Source: Chryseobacterium sp. H1D6B (GTDB lineage: Bacteria > Bacteroidota > Bacteroidia > Flavobacteriales > Weeksellaceae). From it: a stretch of DNA of 64,000 nucleotides. Positions 16,809 to 26,390 of this stretch are shown piece by piece. The notes under the pieces are model-generated. The model was not told the origin of the DNA and ran no database searches. It saw only the letters and a list, made by a program, of their open reading frames with translations. The stretch is from positions 3,720,001-3,784,000 of the forward strand of contig NZ_JARXVJ010000001.1 in the NCBI RefSeq assembly GCF_029892445.1, read 5' to 3'. How positions within the stretch are numbered: position 1 is the stretch's first letter; every line of letters starts with the position of its first letter. Made by a program: the position numbers and the translations under genes.

Positions 16809-18086
16809 ATGAAAATACACAAATATCCTACAAGAAATAACTGGTCAGAAATAATAAAACGTCCGGTTCTGAAAAAAGAAAAAGTATCAGAAATTGTTTC
16901 TGAGATTTTCTTGGAAGTTGAGAAAAATGGAGATAAAGCCTTATTTAATTTCAGTAAAAAATTTGATAATGCAGTGATCGATAATTTACAGGCTTCAAAG
17001 ATCGAGATTGAAAAAGCAGGCAGTTTAATAAGTTCAGAACTGAAAGAAGCTGTTCAGCAGGCAAAAGAAAATATTACAATTTTTCATGCCTCTCAAAAAG
17101 AAGATGTCCAGAAAATAGAAACTACAAAAGGAGTAGTCTGCTGGAGAGAGAACCGCGCTGTAGAAAAAGTGGGAATCTATATTCCAGGAGGGACGGCGCC
17201 TTTATTTTCGACGGTTTTGATGCTTGCTGTTCCTGCTCAATTAGCGGGCTGTAAAGAAATCATCCTTTGTACGCCTCCAGATAAAGACGGCAATGTAAAT
17301 CCTGCAATTCTTTATACAGCGTGGCTTTGTGGCGTTACGCAGCTCTTTAAAATTGGAGGAGCACAGGCGGTGGCTGCTATGACACTGGGAACAGAAACGG
17401 TTCCGAAGGTTTATAAAATTTTCGGACCCGGAAATCAGTTCGTTGTGGCAGCTAAAGAATATGCCCAGAACTATGGTGTTTCAATTGATATGCCTGCCGG
17501 ACCAAGTGAAGTTTTAGTCATTGCTGACGATGAGGCCGTTCCTGAATTTTGTGCCGCAGATCTTCTTTCACAGGCTGAACATGGAAGTGACAGCCAGGTG
17601 ATTTTTATTGCGGTTGATGAGAAAATTTTCAATGAAACCATTGAAGAAGTTAACAAACAGGTTGAACTGCTGCCCCGCAATGAATTGGTACGCCAGTCTT
17701 TGGATAACAGCCATTTCATTTTATTGAAAAACATTGAAGAAGCCGTTCAATTAAGTAATCTGTATGCTCCTGAGCACCTTATTCTGGCTTTAGAAAACTT
17801 TGAAAAATATATTCCTTTGATTCAAAATGCAGGATCTGTTTTTCTAGGAAACTATTCATGTGAGAGTGCCGGAGATTATGCAAGCGGAACCAACCATACG
17901 CTGCCTACCAATGGTTTTGCAAAGAATTACAGCGGGGTTTCCTTAGACAGTTTCGTAAAAAAAATAACCTTTCAGCATCTTTCAAAGCAGGGACTTCAAA
18001 ATTTAGGAAAAACAATAGAAATCATGGCAGAAGCTGAAGGATTGTCAGCACATAAAAATGCCGTTTCAATACGATTAAACAAATAA
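16809..18086 (+). CDS. hisD: Histidinol dehydrogenase
   Basis: 425 aa from ATG 16809, directly after the hisG stop; the frame extends 48 bp upstream into hisG but aligned HisD proteins begin here. Zinc enzyme catalysing the last two oxidations, L-histidinol to histidine. Motifs: VGIYIPGGTAPLFSTVLM, FGPGNQFVVAAKEYA, the signature IDMPAGPSEVLVIAD, LLSQAEHGSDSQ, and YAPEHLI (metal/base residues E-H). Confidence 0.97.
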   Translation: MKIHKYPTRNNWSEIIKRPVLKKEKVSEIVSEIFLEVEKNGDKALFNFSKKFDNAVIDNLQASKIEIEKAGSLISSELKEAVQQAKENITIFHASQKEDVQKIETTKGVVCWRENRAVEKVGIYIPGGTAPLFSTVLMLAVPAQLAGCKEIILCTPPDKDGNVNPAILYTAWLCGVTQLFKIGGAQAVAAMTLGTETVPKVYKIFGPGNQFVVAAKEYAQNYGVSIDMPAGPSEVLVIADDEAVPEFCAADLLSQAEHGSDSQVIFIAVDEKIFNETIEEVNKQVELLPRNELVRQSLDNSHFILLKNIEEAVQLSNLYAPEHLILALENFEKYIPLIQNAGSVFLGNYSCESAGDYASGTNHTLPTNGFAKNYSGVSLDSFVKKITFQHLSKQGLQNLGKTIEIMAEAEGLSAHKNAVSIRLNK

Positions 18087-18090
18087 AATA

Positions 18091-19119
18091 ATGATATCAT
18101 CTACCATCCATACACTTGTCCGAAAGAATATTTTAGAATTACAGCCTTACATCAGTTTCAGGGATTATAATGAATTTAAAGCTCCGGTTTTAATGGATGC
18201 TAATGAAAGTCCGTTCGGAACATTCAACCGCTATCCGGATTCTACCCAAAAGGAGTTGAAAGCGCAGTTGGCAGCGCTTAAAAACATTTCGCCTAAACAA
18301 ATAGCAGTAGGAAATGGAAGTGACGAACTGATCGATCTGATCATTAAAATCTTCTGTGAACCTAAAAAAGATTCAATACTTATGATGGATCCGTCATTTG
18401 CGATGTATGGCTTTTATGCTTCCATTAATGAAAACAAAGTGAATAAACTTCAGCTTGATGAAAATTTTGAGATTGTAAAAGAGGAGTTTTTAAACATTAC
18501 AAAAGAAGTCCAGCCTAAAATTTTCTTTCTATGTTCACCCAATAATCCTACAGGAAACAGCATTGAGGACATAGAATTTTACTTACAGAATTTCAATGGA
18601 ATTGTAGTTATTGATGAAGCTTACATAGAATTTTCAGATAAAAAATCAAGTCTTGAACTGCTGGATCAGTATCCTAATCTTATCGTGCTGCATACTTTTT
18701 CTAAAGCCTGGGGAATGGCGGGTGCCAGAGTGGGAATTGCTTACGCATCTGAAGAAATTATCCGTTTTATTTATACCGTGAAAGCTCCGTATAATGTCAA
18801 TTCTTTAAGCCAGGAACTGATTATAAAGAGCCTTCAAAATATGAATGAATTTGAGACTAATTTAACCCAGATAGCAGCAGAAAGAGCTTGGCTTTGGAAT
18901 GAATTCCAAAATATAAGCTGTATTGAAAAAGTATTTCCTACAGAAGCTAATTTCTTCTTAATTGAATTTAAAAATGTAGAAATTATTTATCAGAAATTAT
19001 TAGAAAATGAAGTTCTGACGAGTAAAAGAGCACCTGCTATTCCGAACTGTATCCGTATTAATATCGGAAACAGAGATGAAAATAAACAGCTCGTTACCCT
19101 TCTAAAAAGCATTGAATAA
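18091..19119 (+). CDS. hisC: Histidinol-phosphate aminotransferase
   Basis: 342 aa, fold-type I PLP enzyme. PLP lysine K205 in [15 protein letters not shown]; substrate motif [26 protein letters not shown] for cofactor binding; D175-E-A-Y. Converts imidazole-acetol phosphate and glutamate to histidinol phosphate. 4 bp after hisD; hisB ATG follows 1 bp after its stop. Confidence 0.96.
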   Translation: MISSTIHTLVRKNILELQPYISFRDYNEFKAPVLMDANESPFGTFNRYPDSTQKELKAQLAALKNISPKQIAVGNGSDELIDLIIKIFCEPKKDSILMMDPSFAMYGFYASINENKVNKLQLDENFEIVKEEFLNITKEVQPKIFFLCSPNNPTGNSIEDIEFYLQNFNGIVVIDEAYIEFSDKKSSLELLDQYPNLIVLHTFSKAWGMAGARVGIAYASEEIIRFIYTVKAPYNVNSLSQELIIKSLQNMNEFETNLTQIAAERAWLWNEFQNISCIEKVFPTEANFFLIEFKNVEIIYQKLLENEVLTSKRAPAIPNCIRINIGNRDENKQLVTLLKSIE

Positions 19120-19120
19120 A

Positions 19121-20215
19121 ATGAAAAAAGTATTATTTATCGACCGTGACGGAACTTTGATTTTAGAACCGCCGACTAATTTTCAAGTAGATTCTCTGGA
19201 AAAGCTGGAATATTACCCTGGGGTTTTCCAAAACCTTTCTAAAATTACCAAAGAACTTGATTATGAATTAGTAATGGTGACGAATCAAGACGGGCTGGGA
19301 ACTGGAAGTTTTCCTTTTGAAGATTTTATAAAACCTCATGAAAAAATGCTCAAAGCCTTTGAAAATGAAGGAATTGTTTTCACTGATATTTTTATTGATA
19401 AGAGCTTTGAACATGAGAATTTATTTACAAGAAAACCCGGAATCGGAATGCTGGGGAAATTTTTTCAGGGAAATTATGATTTAGAAAATTCTTATGTGAT
19501 CGGCGACCGTCTTACCGACATCCAGCTGGCTAAAAATCTGGGAAGTAAGGCCATTTTCATTAATGAAGTTGCTCATCCCAATGCAGCATTCAGTACAGAG
19601 AAATGGTCAGAAATTTATCAATTTTTAAAACAGATTCCAAGAAAAGCAAAAATAGAAAGGAAGACGAATGAAACTCAGATTGAAATAGAAGTAAACCTAG
19701 ATGGAAAAGGTAATTCAGAAATTTCTACAGGACTACATTTTTTTGACCACATGCTGGAGCAGATCTCAAAACATGGAAATTTAGATTTAAAGATTAAAGT
19801 GATCGGTGACCTTCAGGTGGATGAACACCACACGATTGAAGACACAGGAATTGTATTGGGTGAAGCTGTTTTGAAAGCTTTAGGAAATAAAAAAGGAATT
19901 GAAAGATACGGTTTTCTGCTGCCTATGGACGACTGCCTGGCTCAGGCCGCTATTGATTTTGGAGGCCGTCCCTGGATTGTCTGGGATGCGGACTTTAACA
20001 GAGAAAAAATAGGAGATATGCCGACGGAAATGTTTTTTCATTTTTTTAAATCGTTTACGGATTCTTCTAAATCTAATCTGAATATTAAAGCCGAAGGAAC
20101 GAATGAACACCACAAGATTGAATCTATTTTTAAAGCCTTTGCAAAAGCCGTGAAAATGGCGGTGAACCAGACAGACCAAAATTTTAATTTACCTTCTACA
20201 AAAGGAAGTTTATAG
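19121..20215 (+). CDS. hisB: Bifunctional histidinol-phosphatase / imidazoleglycerol-phosphate dehydratase
   Basis: 364 aa from ATG 19121 (a TTG 9 bp upstream lies inside hisC and is not needed). N-terminal HAD phosphatase with nucleophile region FIDRDGTL (D8, D10); C-terminal IGPD domain with metal motifs [22 protein letters not shown] and [15 protein letters not shown]. The fused architecture is as in E. coli HisB. Catalyses steps 6 and 8 of the pathway. Confidence 0.97.
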   Translation: MKKVLFIDRDGTLILEPPTNFQVDSLEKLEYYPGVFQNLSKITKELDYELVMVTNQDGLGTGSFPFEDFIKPHEKMLKAFENEGIVFTDIFIDKSFEHENLFTRKPGIGMLGKFFQGNYDLENSYVIGDRLTDIQLAKNLGSKAIFINEVAHPNAAFSTEKWSEIYQFLKQIPRKAKIERKTNETQIEIEVNLDGKGNSEISTGLHFFDHMLEQISKHGNLDLKIKVIGDLQVDEHHTIEDTGIVLGEAVLKALGNKKGIERYGFLLPMDDCLAQAAIDFGGRPWIVWDADFNREKIGDMPTEMFFHFFKSFTDSSKSNLNIKAEGTNEHHKIESIFKAFAKAVKMAVNQTDQNFNLPSTKGSL

Positions 20216-20216
20216 G

Positions 20217-20795
20217 ATGATAGCAATTATAAAATACAACGGCGGAAACGTTAATTCAATTCAGAATGCATTGGATAGATTAGGAGCAGATTCTATGATC
20301 ACAGATGATTTTGAATTGATCCAAAAAGCAGACAAAGTGATTTTTCCAGGAGTTGGGGAAGCTTCTTCAACCATGAAATTATTGAAAGAAAAGAAACTGG
20401 ATAGGCTGATCCCGACATTAACACAGCCTGTTTTGGGAATCTGTCTTGGAATGCAGCTGATGTGCGGCAATAATGAAGAAGGAAATACTGTAGGAATGGG
20501 GATATTTGATGTCAATGTGAAAAAAATTCCTCCTAAAAATATTGTTCCCCACATGGGCTGGAATACGATTTCAGAACTTAGGCCGTCTGTATTTAACGGA
20601 ATTAAAGAAGAAAATGATTTTTATTTTGTTCACAGTTATTATTGTGAATTATCAGGATATACGACTTCTGTGTGTGATTATATTCTTCCGTTTAGTGCTT
20701 CTCTTCAGAAAGATAATTTTTTCGCAGTGCAGTTCCACCCGGAGAAATCAGGGCAGGCAGGCAGTGATCTATTGAGAAATTTTTTAAAACTTTAA
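20217..20795 (+). CDS. hisH: Imidazole glycerol phosphate synthase, glutaminase subunit
   Basis: 192 aa class I glutamine amidotransferase. Nucleophile Cys in [11 protein letters not shown]; the catalytic His-Glu pair is in VQFHPEKSG. Supplies ammonia to HisF to make IGP and AICAR. 1 bp after hisB and 5 bp before hisA. Confidence 0.97.
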   Translation: MIAIIKYNGGNVNSIQNALDRLGADSMITDDFELIQKADKVIFPGVGEASSTMKLLKEKKLDRLIPTLTQPVLGICLGMQLMCGNNEEGNTVGMGIFDVNVKKIPPKNIVPHMGWNTISELRPSVFNGIKEENDFYFVHSYYCELSGYTTSVCDYILPFSASLQKDNFFAVQFHPEKSGQAGSDLLRNFLKL

Positions 20796-20800
20796 TTAAG

Positions 20801-21523
20801 ATGAAAATAATTCCTGCCATTGATATTATTGAAGGCAAATGTGTACGCCTTTCAAAGGGAGATTACACGACTAAAAAAATATATAATGAAAATCCTTTGG
20901 AAGCCGCGAAAGAATTTGAAAATGCCGGAATCCAGTTTCTTCATCTAGTCGATCTCGACGGTGCAAAATCTAAGCATATTGTCAATCAGAAAATATTGGA
21001 AAGTATTGCCCGGGAAACTTCACTTCACATCGATTTTGGAGGCGGTCTTAAAACTGAAGAGGATATTGAAACTGCTTTTAATTCTGGGGCAAAACAGATC
21101 ACTATTGGAAGTATAGCGATACAAAATCCTGAATTCTGCTATGAAATCATTAAGAAATATGGTGCTGAAAAAATTATTTTAGGGGCCGACTGTGAAAACC
21201 GGAAAATAAAGACTTCCGGCTGGCTTGAGGAAAGTGATACCGAGATTATTGATTTTATTCTTCAATATCAACAGAACAATATTCAAAATGTGATCTGCAC
21301 TGATATTTCAAAAGATGGAATGTTAAAAGGTCCTTCAACCGGTCTCTATCAAGACATTTTGAACAAGACAGAGATTCAGCTGACGGCCAGCGGCGGTATT
21401 TCAGGAATTGAAGATGTTGATAAAATGAAGGAAATAGGCTGTTCAGGAACTATCATCGGAAAAGCCATTTATGAAGGGAAAATATCATTAACTGAACTTA
21501 AAAACTGGATTGAAAATGCTTAA
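20801..21523 (+). CDS. hisA: Phosphoribosylformimino-AICAR-phosphate isomerase
   Basis: 240 aa TIM barrel. Amadori isomerisation of ProFAR to PRFAR. Begins [20 protein letters not shown] with the catalytic Asp (D8); the second catalytic Asp is in [14 protein letters not shown]; phosphate loops are FGGGL and ASGGI. Overlaps hisF by 8 bp. Confidence 0.97.
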   Translation: MKIIPAIDIIEGKCVRLSKGDYTTKKIYNENPLEAAKEFENAGIQFLHLVDLDGAKSKHIVNQKILESIARETSLHIDFGGGLKTEEDIETAFNSGAKQITIGSIAIQNPEFCYEIIKKYGAEKIILGADCENRKIKTSGWLEESDTEIIDFILQYQQNNIQNVICTDISKDGMLKGPSTGLYQDILNKTEIQLTASGGISGIEDVDKMKEIGCSGTIIGKAIYEGKISLTELKNWIENA

Positions 21524-22271
21524 AAAAAGAATTATTCCCTGTCTGGATATTAAAGATGCAACAACGGTAAAAGGAATTCAATTTGAAGGACTCAGAAATG
21601 CCGGAGACCCGATAGAATTAGCAAGGAAATATGAAAAAGACGGTGCTGATGAGCTGGTGTTTTTAGATATTACAGCGACAATAGAGAAGAGAAAAACATT
21701 CGTTGAGCTTGTCAAAGATATCGGGAAAGAATTAAGCATTCCTTTTACTGTAGGAGGCGGTATTTCGTCCGTTGAAGATGTAAGAAAACTCTTAGAAGCC
21801 GGGGCCGATAAGATAAGTATTAATTCCTCTGCAGTGAAAAAGCCACAGTTAATTAATGAATTAGCTAAAGAGTTTGGAAGCCAGTGTATTACTGTTGCCG
21901 TAGATACTAAATTTTTCAATGGATCAGACTGGGTGCATATTAAAGGAGGTAGAGAAATCACTGCTTTAAAAACCTTAGACTGGGCAAAAAAAGCCGAAAA
22001 TTTAGGAGCTGGAGAGATCTTATTAACCTCAATGGACGGCGACGGAACGAAAAACGGTTTTGATATAAGAATAACAAAACTGGTTTCAGAAAGTATAAAT
22101 ATTCCTGTAATCGCTTCTGGGGGAGCAGGAAAGGTAATAGATTTCGAAGAAGTATTCAATGAAACTCTTGCAACAGGAGCTTTAGCTGCCAGTATTTTTC
22201 ATTTTGGAGAAGTCGGTATTAAAGAACTAAAAGAAGAATTAAGATCAAAAAAAATCCAAATAAGATGGTAG
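21516..22271 (+). CDS. hisF: Imidazole glycerol phosphate synthase, cyclase subunit
   Basis: 251 aa from ATG 21516, overlapping the hisA stop by 8 bp (translational coupling). TIM barrel with catalytic D in [16 protein letters not shown] and the second D in [12 protein letters not shown]; phosphate loops VGGGIS and ASGGAG. Partner of HisH. Overlaps hisI by 7 bp. Confidence 0.97.
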   Translation: MLKKRIIPCLDIKDATTVKGIQFEGLRNAGDPIELARKYEKDGADELVFLDITATIEKRKTFVELVKDIGKELSIPFTVGGGISSVEDVRKLLEAGADKISINSSAVKKPQLINELAKEFGSQCITVAVDTKFFNGSDWVHIKGGREITALKTLDWAKKAENLGAGEILLTSMDGDGTKNGFDIRITKLVSESINIPVIASGGAGKVIDFEEVFNETLATGALAASIFHFGEVGIKELKEELRSKKIQIRW

Positions 22272-22849
22272 ATTTCAATAAAACAAGCGGACTTGTTCCA
22301 GTAATTATTCAGAACAGCATTACACTTCAGGTTCTTATGCTGGGATACATGAATGAAGAAGCTTTTGAAAAAACAAAGAAAGAAAAGATAGTCACTTTTT
22401 TCAGCCGTTCTAAAAACAGACTCTGGACAAAAGGAGAAGAGTCCGGAAATTTCCTTATTGTAAAAGATGTTAAAATCGACTGTGATCATGATACCATCCT
22501 GATTAAAGCAGTTCCTAAAAACATAGTCTGCCACACGGGAAGTTTCAGCTGTTTCGGAGAAAAAGAGACTAAAGGATTTTTATATGAACTTGAAGATACA
22601 ATCACCCAAAGAATTGATGAAAAAACAGAAGATTCATACACTTATGGGCTCTATAAAAAAGGAATCAATAAAATGGCTCAAAAAGTAGGTGAGGAGGCAG
22701 TAGAACTGGTTATAGAAGCAAAAGACAGCAATGATGATCTCTTTAAAAATGAAGCAGCTGATCTGCTTTATCATTTTTTAATCCTGCTTAAAGCTAAGAA
22801 TTTTACGCTGGAGGATATTGAAAGTGTTTTGAAAGAACGGAGTAAATAA
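22265..22849 (+). CDS. hisIE: Bifunctional phosphoribosyl-AMP cyclohydrolase / phosphoribosyl-ATP pyrophosphatase
   Basis: 194 aa. N-terminal PRA-CH domain ([40 protein letters not shown] with metal residues, CHTGSFSCF) and C-terminal PRA-PH MazG-like domain ([29 protein letters not shown]). Steps 2 and 3. Last gene of hisGDCBHAF(IE), the same order as in enterobacteria. No strong plus-strand terminator was found after it; the only hairpin (22955-22976) suits the opposite strand better. Confidence 0.96.
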   Translation: MVDFNKTSGLVPVIIQNSITLQVLMLGYMNEEAFEKTKKEKIVTFFSRSKNRLWTKGEESGNFLIVKDVKIDCDHDTILIKAVPKNIVCHTGSFSCFGEKETKGFLYELEDTITQRIDEKTEDSYTYGLYKKGINKMAQKVGEEAVELVIEAKDSNDDLFKNEAADLLYHFLILLKAKNFTLEDIESVLKERSK

Positions 22850-22954
22850 ATGTTTTTAATACGATAAGCTCTATTGCGACATAGTATTTTTATGAAACAA
22901 TTATACTGGCATTAATAACTTGGTGTTAAACGAACTTTTCTAACAAATAAACAA

Positions 22955-22976
22955 AAAGCTATCCATGGATAGCTTT
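22955..22976 (-). terminator. Perfect palindromic terminator of the first M28 peptidase gene
   Basis: Arms AAAGCTATCC / GGATAGCTTT around a central AT form a gap-free palindrome. On the minus strand it runs into TTTTTG, so it mainly ends the gene finishing at 23006; it may also weakly stop his transcription. Confidence 0.75.
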
Positions 22977-23005
22977 CATATTTTAAAAATTGTATAACGA
23001 TTTAT

Positions 23006-24193
23006 TTACTTTGCAATCATAACTTTTCTTACAACAGTCTGATCTCCTGCTTTCAATATGCCTAAATAAGCTCCGTTTGTCAAACTTCCAACATTAATTT
23101 TAGTCTTGTTTTCTGTTTTAAGCAGCGAGCGGCCGGATAGATCAGTAATCTCAAAGCTGAAACTCTTTATTTTAGAATCAGGAAGTTCAATATTAAGCAA
23201 CTCTTTCGCTGGATTTGGATAAATTTTTACAGACTCTAACTTGCTTAATGAATTATCTTTAATTCCTAACAGAACTGGAGTTGAAGTAGTTGTTGCCACT
23301 GCAAAATGCTGCAGTGCGCCTACAGATGCCTTTCCTACATTATAAATATAAACAGGATCGGTATTCGCAAAAGTATCATTGGAAGTGTGCGGATAGCTGC
23401 TTCTTATATACTCAAAATAACCGGTGATCACTTCTCCTTTTGCATCAAAAGGCACATAATCTGTATCTTCAGCTTCATCAATATCCGTCTGCAGTGTTGA
23501 ATAAAGACTAGTACAAGCCATCAGTTCCTGAGTAGCGATAACAGAAGCTGCAGTATTATTGGGATTTCCGCCCATATCTTCATCACAGTAAATAGTGTTA
23601 TTGGTATTACCCATTTTACCGCCGACCTGATCAAGATTGAATACTAATTTTATATCCAGTACACGGGTAGAGCCTTGATACGCTACGGTATTTGCATAAT
23701 GATAACTTCCTTTTAATCCTTGTTCTTCTCCAGAAAAGTGAATGAATTTTATAGAATATTCTGTAGGAATATCTTTTAAGATTCTTGCCGCTTCTAAAAT
23801 AATAGAGGTTCCACTGCCGTTATCGTTGACTCCCGGCCCGTTAAGACTGTCGAAATGACCGCAGATAATAACAAACTTATTAGGATAAAGAGTTCCTGTT
23901 TTTGTAATAACTAAATTCTTAGAACTTGTACTTCCAAAAGTAAAAGGATCCTCTACAATCTGGCTGGCTGTATATCCATAAGAAAGATATTTATTTTTAA
24001 GCCAGGTTAAAGCATTTGCATTTGCTGTAGAGCCTGTTGTTTTTATACCAAGGTTGGCAAACTGCTGTAAATTGGTGGTAATATTGGTCTGCGAAACCAT
24101 ATCAGCTCTGTCTTTATAAGCTTGAATGAAACTTTGAGCCTGTACGCCAAAAGTTGTTAAAGAAAAAAGCAGAAGAGTAGTTATTTTTCTCAC
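23006..24193 (-). CDS. Secreted M28-family zinc aminopeptidase with T9SS sorting domain (copy 1)
   Basis: 395 aa from a GTG start at 24193. Chosen because it gives the signal peptide VRKITTLLLFSLTTFGVQAQ, matching the tandem paralogue, and lies downstream of a -7 box (24229-24236); the frame to 24259 begins in a terminator. M28 metal motifs: VIICGHFDSL (H), GVNDNGSGTSIILEAARIL (bridging D), HFSGEEQGLKGSYHYA (catalytic E-E), FNLDQVGGK (D). C-terminal T9SS type A domain (KIYPNPAKELLNIELP ... GAYLGILKAG). Predicted exported leucyl-type aminopeptidase, released or attached at the surface. Confidence 0.92.
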   Translation of the reverse strand: MRKITTLLLFSLTTFGVQAQSFIQAYKDRADMVSQTNITTNLQQFANLGIKTTGSTANANALTWLKNKYLSYGYTASQIVEDPFTFGSTSSKNLVITKTGTLYPNKFVIICGHFDSLNGPGVNDNGSGTSIILEAARILKDIPTEYSIKFIHFSGEEQGLKGSYHYANTVAYQGSTRVLDIKLVFNLDQVGGKMGNTNNTIYCDEDMGGNPNNTAASVIATQELMACTSLYSTLQTDIDEAEDTDYVPFDAKGEVITGYFEYIRSSYPHTSNDTFANTDPVYIYNVGKASVGALQHFAVATTTSTPVLLGIKDNSLSKLESVKIYPNPAKELLNIELPDSKIKSFSFEITDLSGRSLLKTENKTKINVGSLTNGAYLGILKAGDQTVVRKVMIAK

Positions 24194-24228
24194 TTTGTAG
24201 TATTTTGTTATATTTTCAATAATTTTAA

Positions 24229-24236
24229 CAAATGTA
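24229..24236 (-). promoter_or_regulatory. -7 box of M28 copy 1
   Basis: CAAATGTA (minus strand TACATTTG), 35 bp before the GTG start; the surrounding 40 bp are near-identical to the region upstream of copy 2. Confidence 0.7.
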
Positions 24237-24242
24237 AATAAT

Positions 24243-24270
24243 AAAAAAATCCTGAGCAAAACTCAGGACT
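24243..24270 (-). terminator. Terminator of M28 copy 2
   Basis: Stem TCCTGAG / CTCAGGA, loop CAAAA, T run on the minus strand. Confidence 0.82.
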
Positions 24271-24287
24271 TAATTTAATTATTTATC

Positions 24288-25463
24288 TTATTTTTCAATG
24301 ATCACCTTTCGGGTAATACTATTGTCTCCTGCTTTTATAGTACATAGATAAACACCGTTTACCAAGCCGGCAACATTAATTTTTGTTTTATTTTCGCCCT
24401 TAATTACTGGCTGGCCTGCAAGATCAGTGAGTTCAAAACTGAAGTTTCTAATTTTAGCATCCGGCAGTTCAATATTCAGAACATCTTTCGCTGGATTTGG
24501 ATAAATTTTTATTGATTCCAATTTACTTAATGAACCTTCTTTAACTCCTAATGAAGTAGTAGAGGCTGCTGCAAAATGTTGTAATGCACCCACCGCTGCT
24601 TTTCCTACTTTAAATACATAAGCAGGATCTACATTGGCAAAAGTATCATTTATTGTATGCTCATTATGGCTCTGAGGAGTTTCATAAAAACCTGTAATAA
24701 TATCTCCATTTTCTTCAAAAGGCATATAATCTGAAGAATAAGCATTAGACATCACAGTTTGTAATGGCGAATATAGGCTAGTACAAGCAGCTAATTGCTG
24801 CGTGAAAGATAATGATTGAGCATTATTTCCCGACTGGCCAGACTGATCACTTTCACATTTTATTGAATTACTTGGGTTTGATAGTTTACCACCAACTTGG
24901 TCTATATTAAAAACTAATCTGATATCTAAATCACGAACCCCATTTTTGAAAACCACATTATTTGCATAATGATCACTTCCGTACAATCCTTGTTCTTCTC
25001 CAGAAAAATGAATAAACTTAATAGAGTATTCAGTTGGTATATCTTTTAAAATTCTTGCTGCTTCTAAAATGATCGAGGTTCCGCTTCCATTATCACTTAC
25101 TCCAGGGCCTACGATTGTGTCATAATGACCGCAGATAATAACGTATGTATTTGGATATAAGGTTCCTGTTTTTGTAATGATCAAATTTTTAGAATTTGCG
25201 CTTCCTACTGTAAAAGGATCTTCTTCCATCTGGCTGGCTGTATAACCATAAGATAAATATTTGTTTTTAAGCCAGGTAAGTGCATTTTCATTTGCTGGAG
25301 AACCTGTAGTTTTTACACCCAGATTTCCGAACTCCTGCAGGTTTGTTGTAATATTAGTCTGCGTAACCAGGTTAGCTCTATTTTGATACGCCTGAATAAA
25401 ACTTTGAGCCTGTACGCCAAAAGTCGTTAAAGAAAAGAGTAGAAGAGTAGTTAATTTTTTCAC
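24288..25463 (-). CDS. Secreted M28-family zinc aminopeptidase with T9SS sorting domain (copy 2)
   Basis: 391 aa, ATG start, signal peptide MKKLTTLLLFSLTTFGVQAQ. The same metal motifs as copy 1 (VIICGHYDTI, GVSDNGSGTS, FSGEEQGLYGSDHYA, FNIDQVGGK) and a T9SS C-terminus (KIYPNPAKDVLNIELP). Closely similar to copy 1 along its whole length, with most divergence in the substrate-facing loops between the last two metal motifs. Each copy has its own promoter and terminator. Confidence 0.93.
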   Translation of the reverse strand: MKKLTTLLLFSLTTFGVQAQSFIQAYQNRANLVTQTNITTNLQEFGNLGVKTTGSPANENALTWLKNKYLSYGYTASQMEEDPFTVGSANSKNLIITKTGTLYPNTYVIICGHYDTIVGPGVSDNGSGTSIILEAARILKDIPTEYSIKFIHFSGEEQGLYGSDHYANNVVFKNGVRDLDIRLVFNIDQVGGKLSNPSNSIKCESDQSGQSGNNAQSLSFTQQLAACTSLYSPLQTVMSNAYSSDYMPFEENGDIITGFYETPQSHNEHTINDTFANVDPAYVFKVGKAAVGALQHFAAASTTSLGVKEGSLSKLESIKIYPNPAKDVLNIELPDAKIRNFSFELTDLAGQPVIKGENKTKINVAGLVNGVYLCTIKAGDNSITRKVIIEK

Positions 25464-25497
25464 TTTTAAGCAAGTTTTTAGATTTTTAATAATTTAG

Positions 25498-25505
25498 CAA
25501 ATGTA
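25498..25505 (-). promoter_or_regulatory. -7 box of M28 copy 2
   Basis: CAAATGTA (TACATTTG on the minus strand), 35 bp before the ATG, the same distance as in copy 1. Confidence 0.7.
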
Positions 25506-25511
25506 GATAAT

Positions 25512-25538
25512 AAAAAAATCCCGAGCAAAAACTCGGGA
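25512..25538 (-). terminator. Terminator of rpmI-rplT
   Basis: Stem TCCCGAG / CTCGGGA, loop CAAAAA, T run on the minus strand; 28 bp after the rplT stop. Confidence 0.85.
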
Positions 25539-25565
25539 CTATATTGATAACAAAAAATTCTACAT

Positions 25566-25910
25566 TTATTTTACTTGATCTACAACAGCTTTGAAAGCTT
25601 CAGGGTAATTCATTGCTAAATCTGCTAAAACTTTTCTGTTAAGCTCTATGTTGTTCTTTTTAAGAGCTCCCATAAACTGAGAGTAAGACATTCCATGTTC
25701 TCTAGCTCCTGCGTTGATACGCATTACCCAAAGTGATCTGAAGTTTCTCTTTTTCTCTTTTCTACCACGGTAAGCATATTGCATTGCTTTTTCCACGGCA
25801 TTTTTAGCTACAGTCCAAACGTTCTTTCTTCTACCGAAAAAACCTTTAGCTTGCTTAATAATTTTCTTTCTGCGAGCTCTTGAAGCTACGGCATTTACTG
25901 ATCTAGGCAT
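25566..25910 (-). CDS. rplT: 50S ribosomal protein L20
   Basis: 114 aa. [23 protein letters not shown] and the conserved [21 protein letters not shown] region of L20. Essential for 50S assembly; binds 23S rRNA near the start of domain II. Second gene of rpmI-rplT, 122 bp after rpmI; in other bacteria L20 represses this operon by binding its leader. Confidence 0.98.
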   Translation of the reverse strand: MPRSVNAVASRARRKKIIKQAKGFFGRRKNVWTVAKNAVEKAMQYAYRGRKEKKRNFRSLWVMRINAGAREHGMSYSQFMGALKKNNIELNRKVLADLAMNYPEAFKAVVDQVK

Positions 25911-26032
25911 AATTTAAATTGTTTTTTTTGAAAAGGGCGGTAAACTGTTTCATTACACTTATCTGCACCGTTTCAGGGTTAAAATTTCTGAATTTTTTGA
26001 ATTCTTATAAACCGAATGAAGGATTATAAAAA

Positions 26033-26230
26033 CTACTGAATTGCTAATTGACGTTTAACGCTTTTTTCGTCCACTTTTGCAACATAAGAAGTTTGCGTAA
26101 GATTTCTCTTCTGCTTAGTTTCCTTTTTTGTCAAGATGTGGCTTTTGAAAGCACCTTTTCTTTTAATCTTCCCGGTTCCGGTAAGTTTAAAACGCTTTTT
26201 AGCACCTGATTTCGTTTTTAATTTTGGCAT
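26033..26230 (-). CDS. rpmI: 50S ribosomal protein L35
   Basis: 65 aa, highly basic: [24 protein letters not shown], the classical L35 start. It is separated from infC by an unrelated hydrolase gene, and has its own promoter at 26301-26308 with a leader of about 65 nt. Confidence 0.98.
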   Translation of the reverse strand: MPKLKTKSGAKKRFKLTGTGKIKRKGAFKSHILTKKETKQKRNLTQTSYVAKVDEKSVKRQLAIQ

Positions 26231-26300
26231 TGTCTTGCTTTTTTATGTTTTTGTTATCAATATCTATGGTCGGTTCTACTATTTCCGCAATAATAGGGTG

Positions 26301-26308
26301 CAAAATTA
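26301..26308 (-). promoter_or_regulatory. -7 box of rpmI-rplT
   Basis: CAAAATTA (minus strand TAATTTTG); places transcription start near 26294, so rpmI-rplT does not depend on infC transcription here. Confidence 0.65.
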
Positions 26309-26333
26309 CGAAAAAAAATTGAAACTTAAGGGT

Positions 26334-26367
26334 ATAAAAAACTGTAAACATCAAATGTTCACAGTTT
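26334..26367 (-). terminator. Terminator of the alpha/beta hydrolase gene
   Basis: 13-bp stem AAACTGTAAACAT / ATGTTCACAGTTT with one mismatch, T run on the minus strand. Confidence 0.8.
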
Positions 26368-26390
26368 ATACTCAAATTTCATTTTTATGT

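Noticed and set aside
21578..22159. 193-codon frame antisense to hisF
   Set aside because: Shadow of a highly conserved gene; composition is that of reversed hisF.
22850..22954. Possible gene or RNA after hisIE
   Set aside because: Only AT-rich sequence; no frame, no stable hairpin apart from the palindrome at 22955.
24194..24259. Upstream extension of the first M28 peptidase to TTG 24259
   Set aside because: Begins inside the terminator of the upstream gene and before the -7 box; the GTG at 24193 gives the paralogue-like signal peptide.
26224..26238. TTGGCA...TTGC on the plus strand, resembling the -24/-12 promoters of the barrel array
   Set aside because: GG-GC spacing is 11, not 12; it lies over the rpmI start codon and points away from any plus-strand gene.
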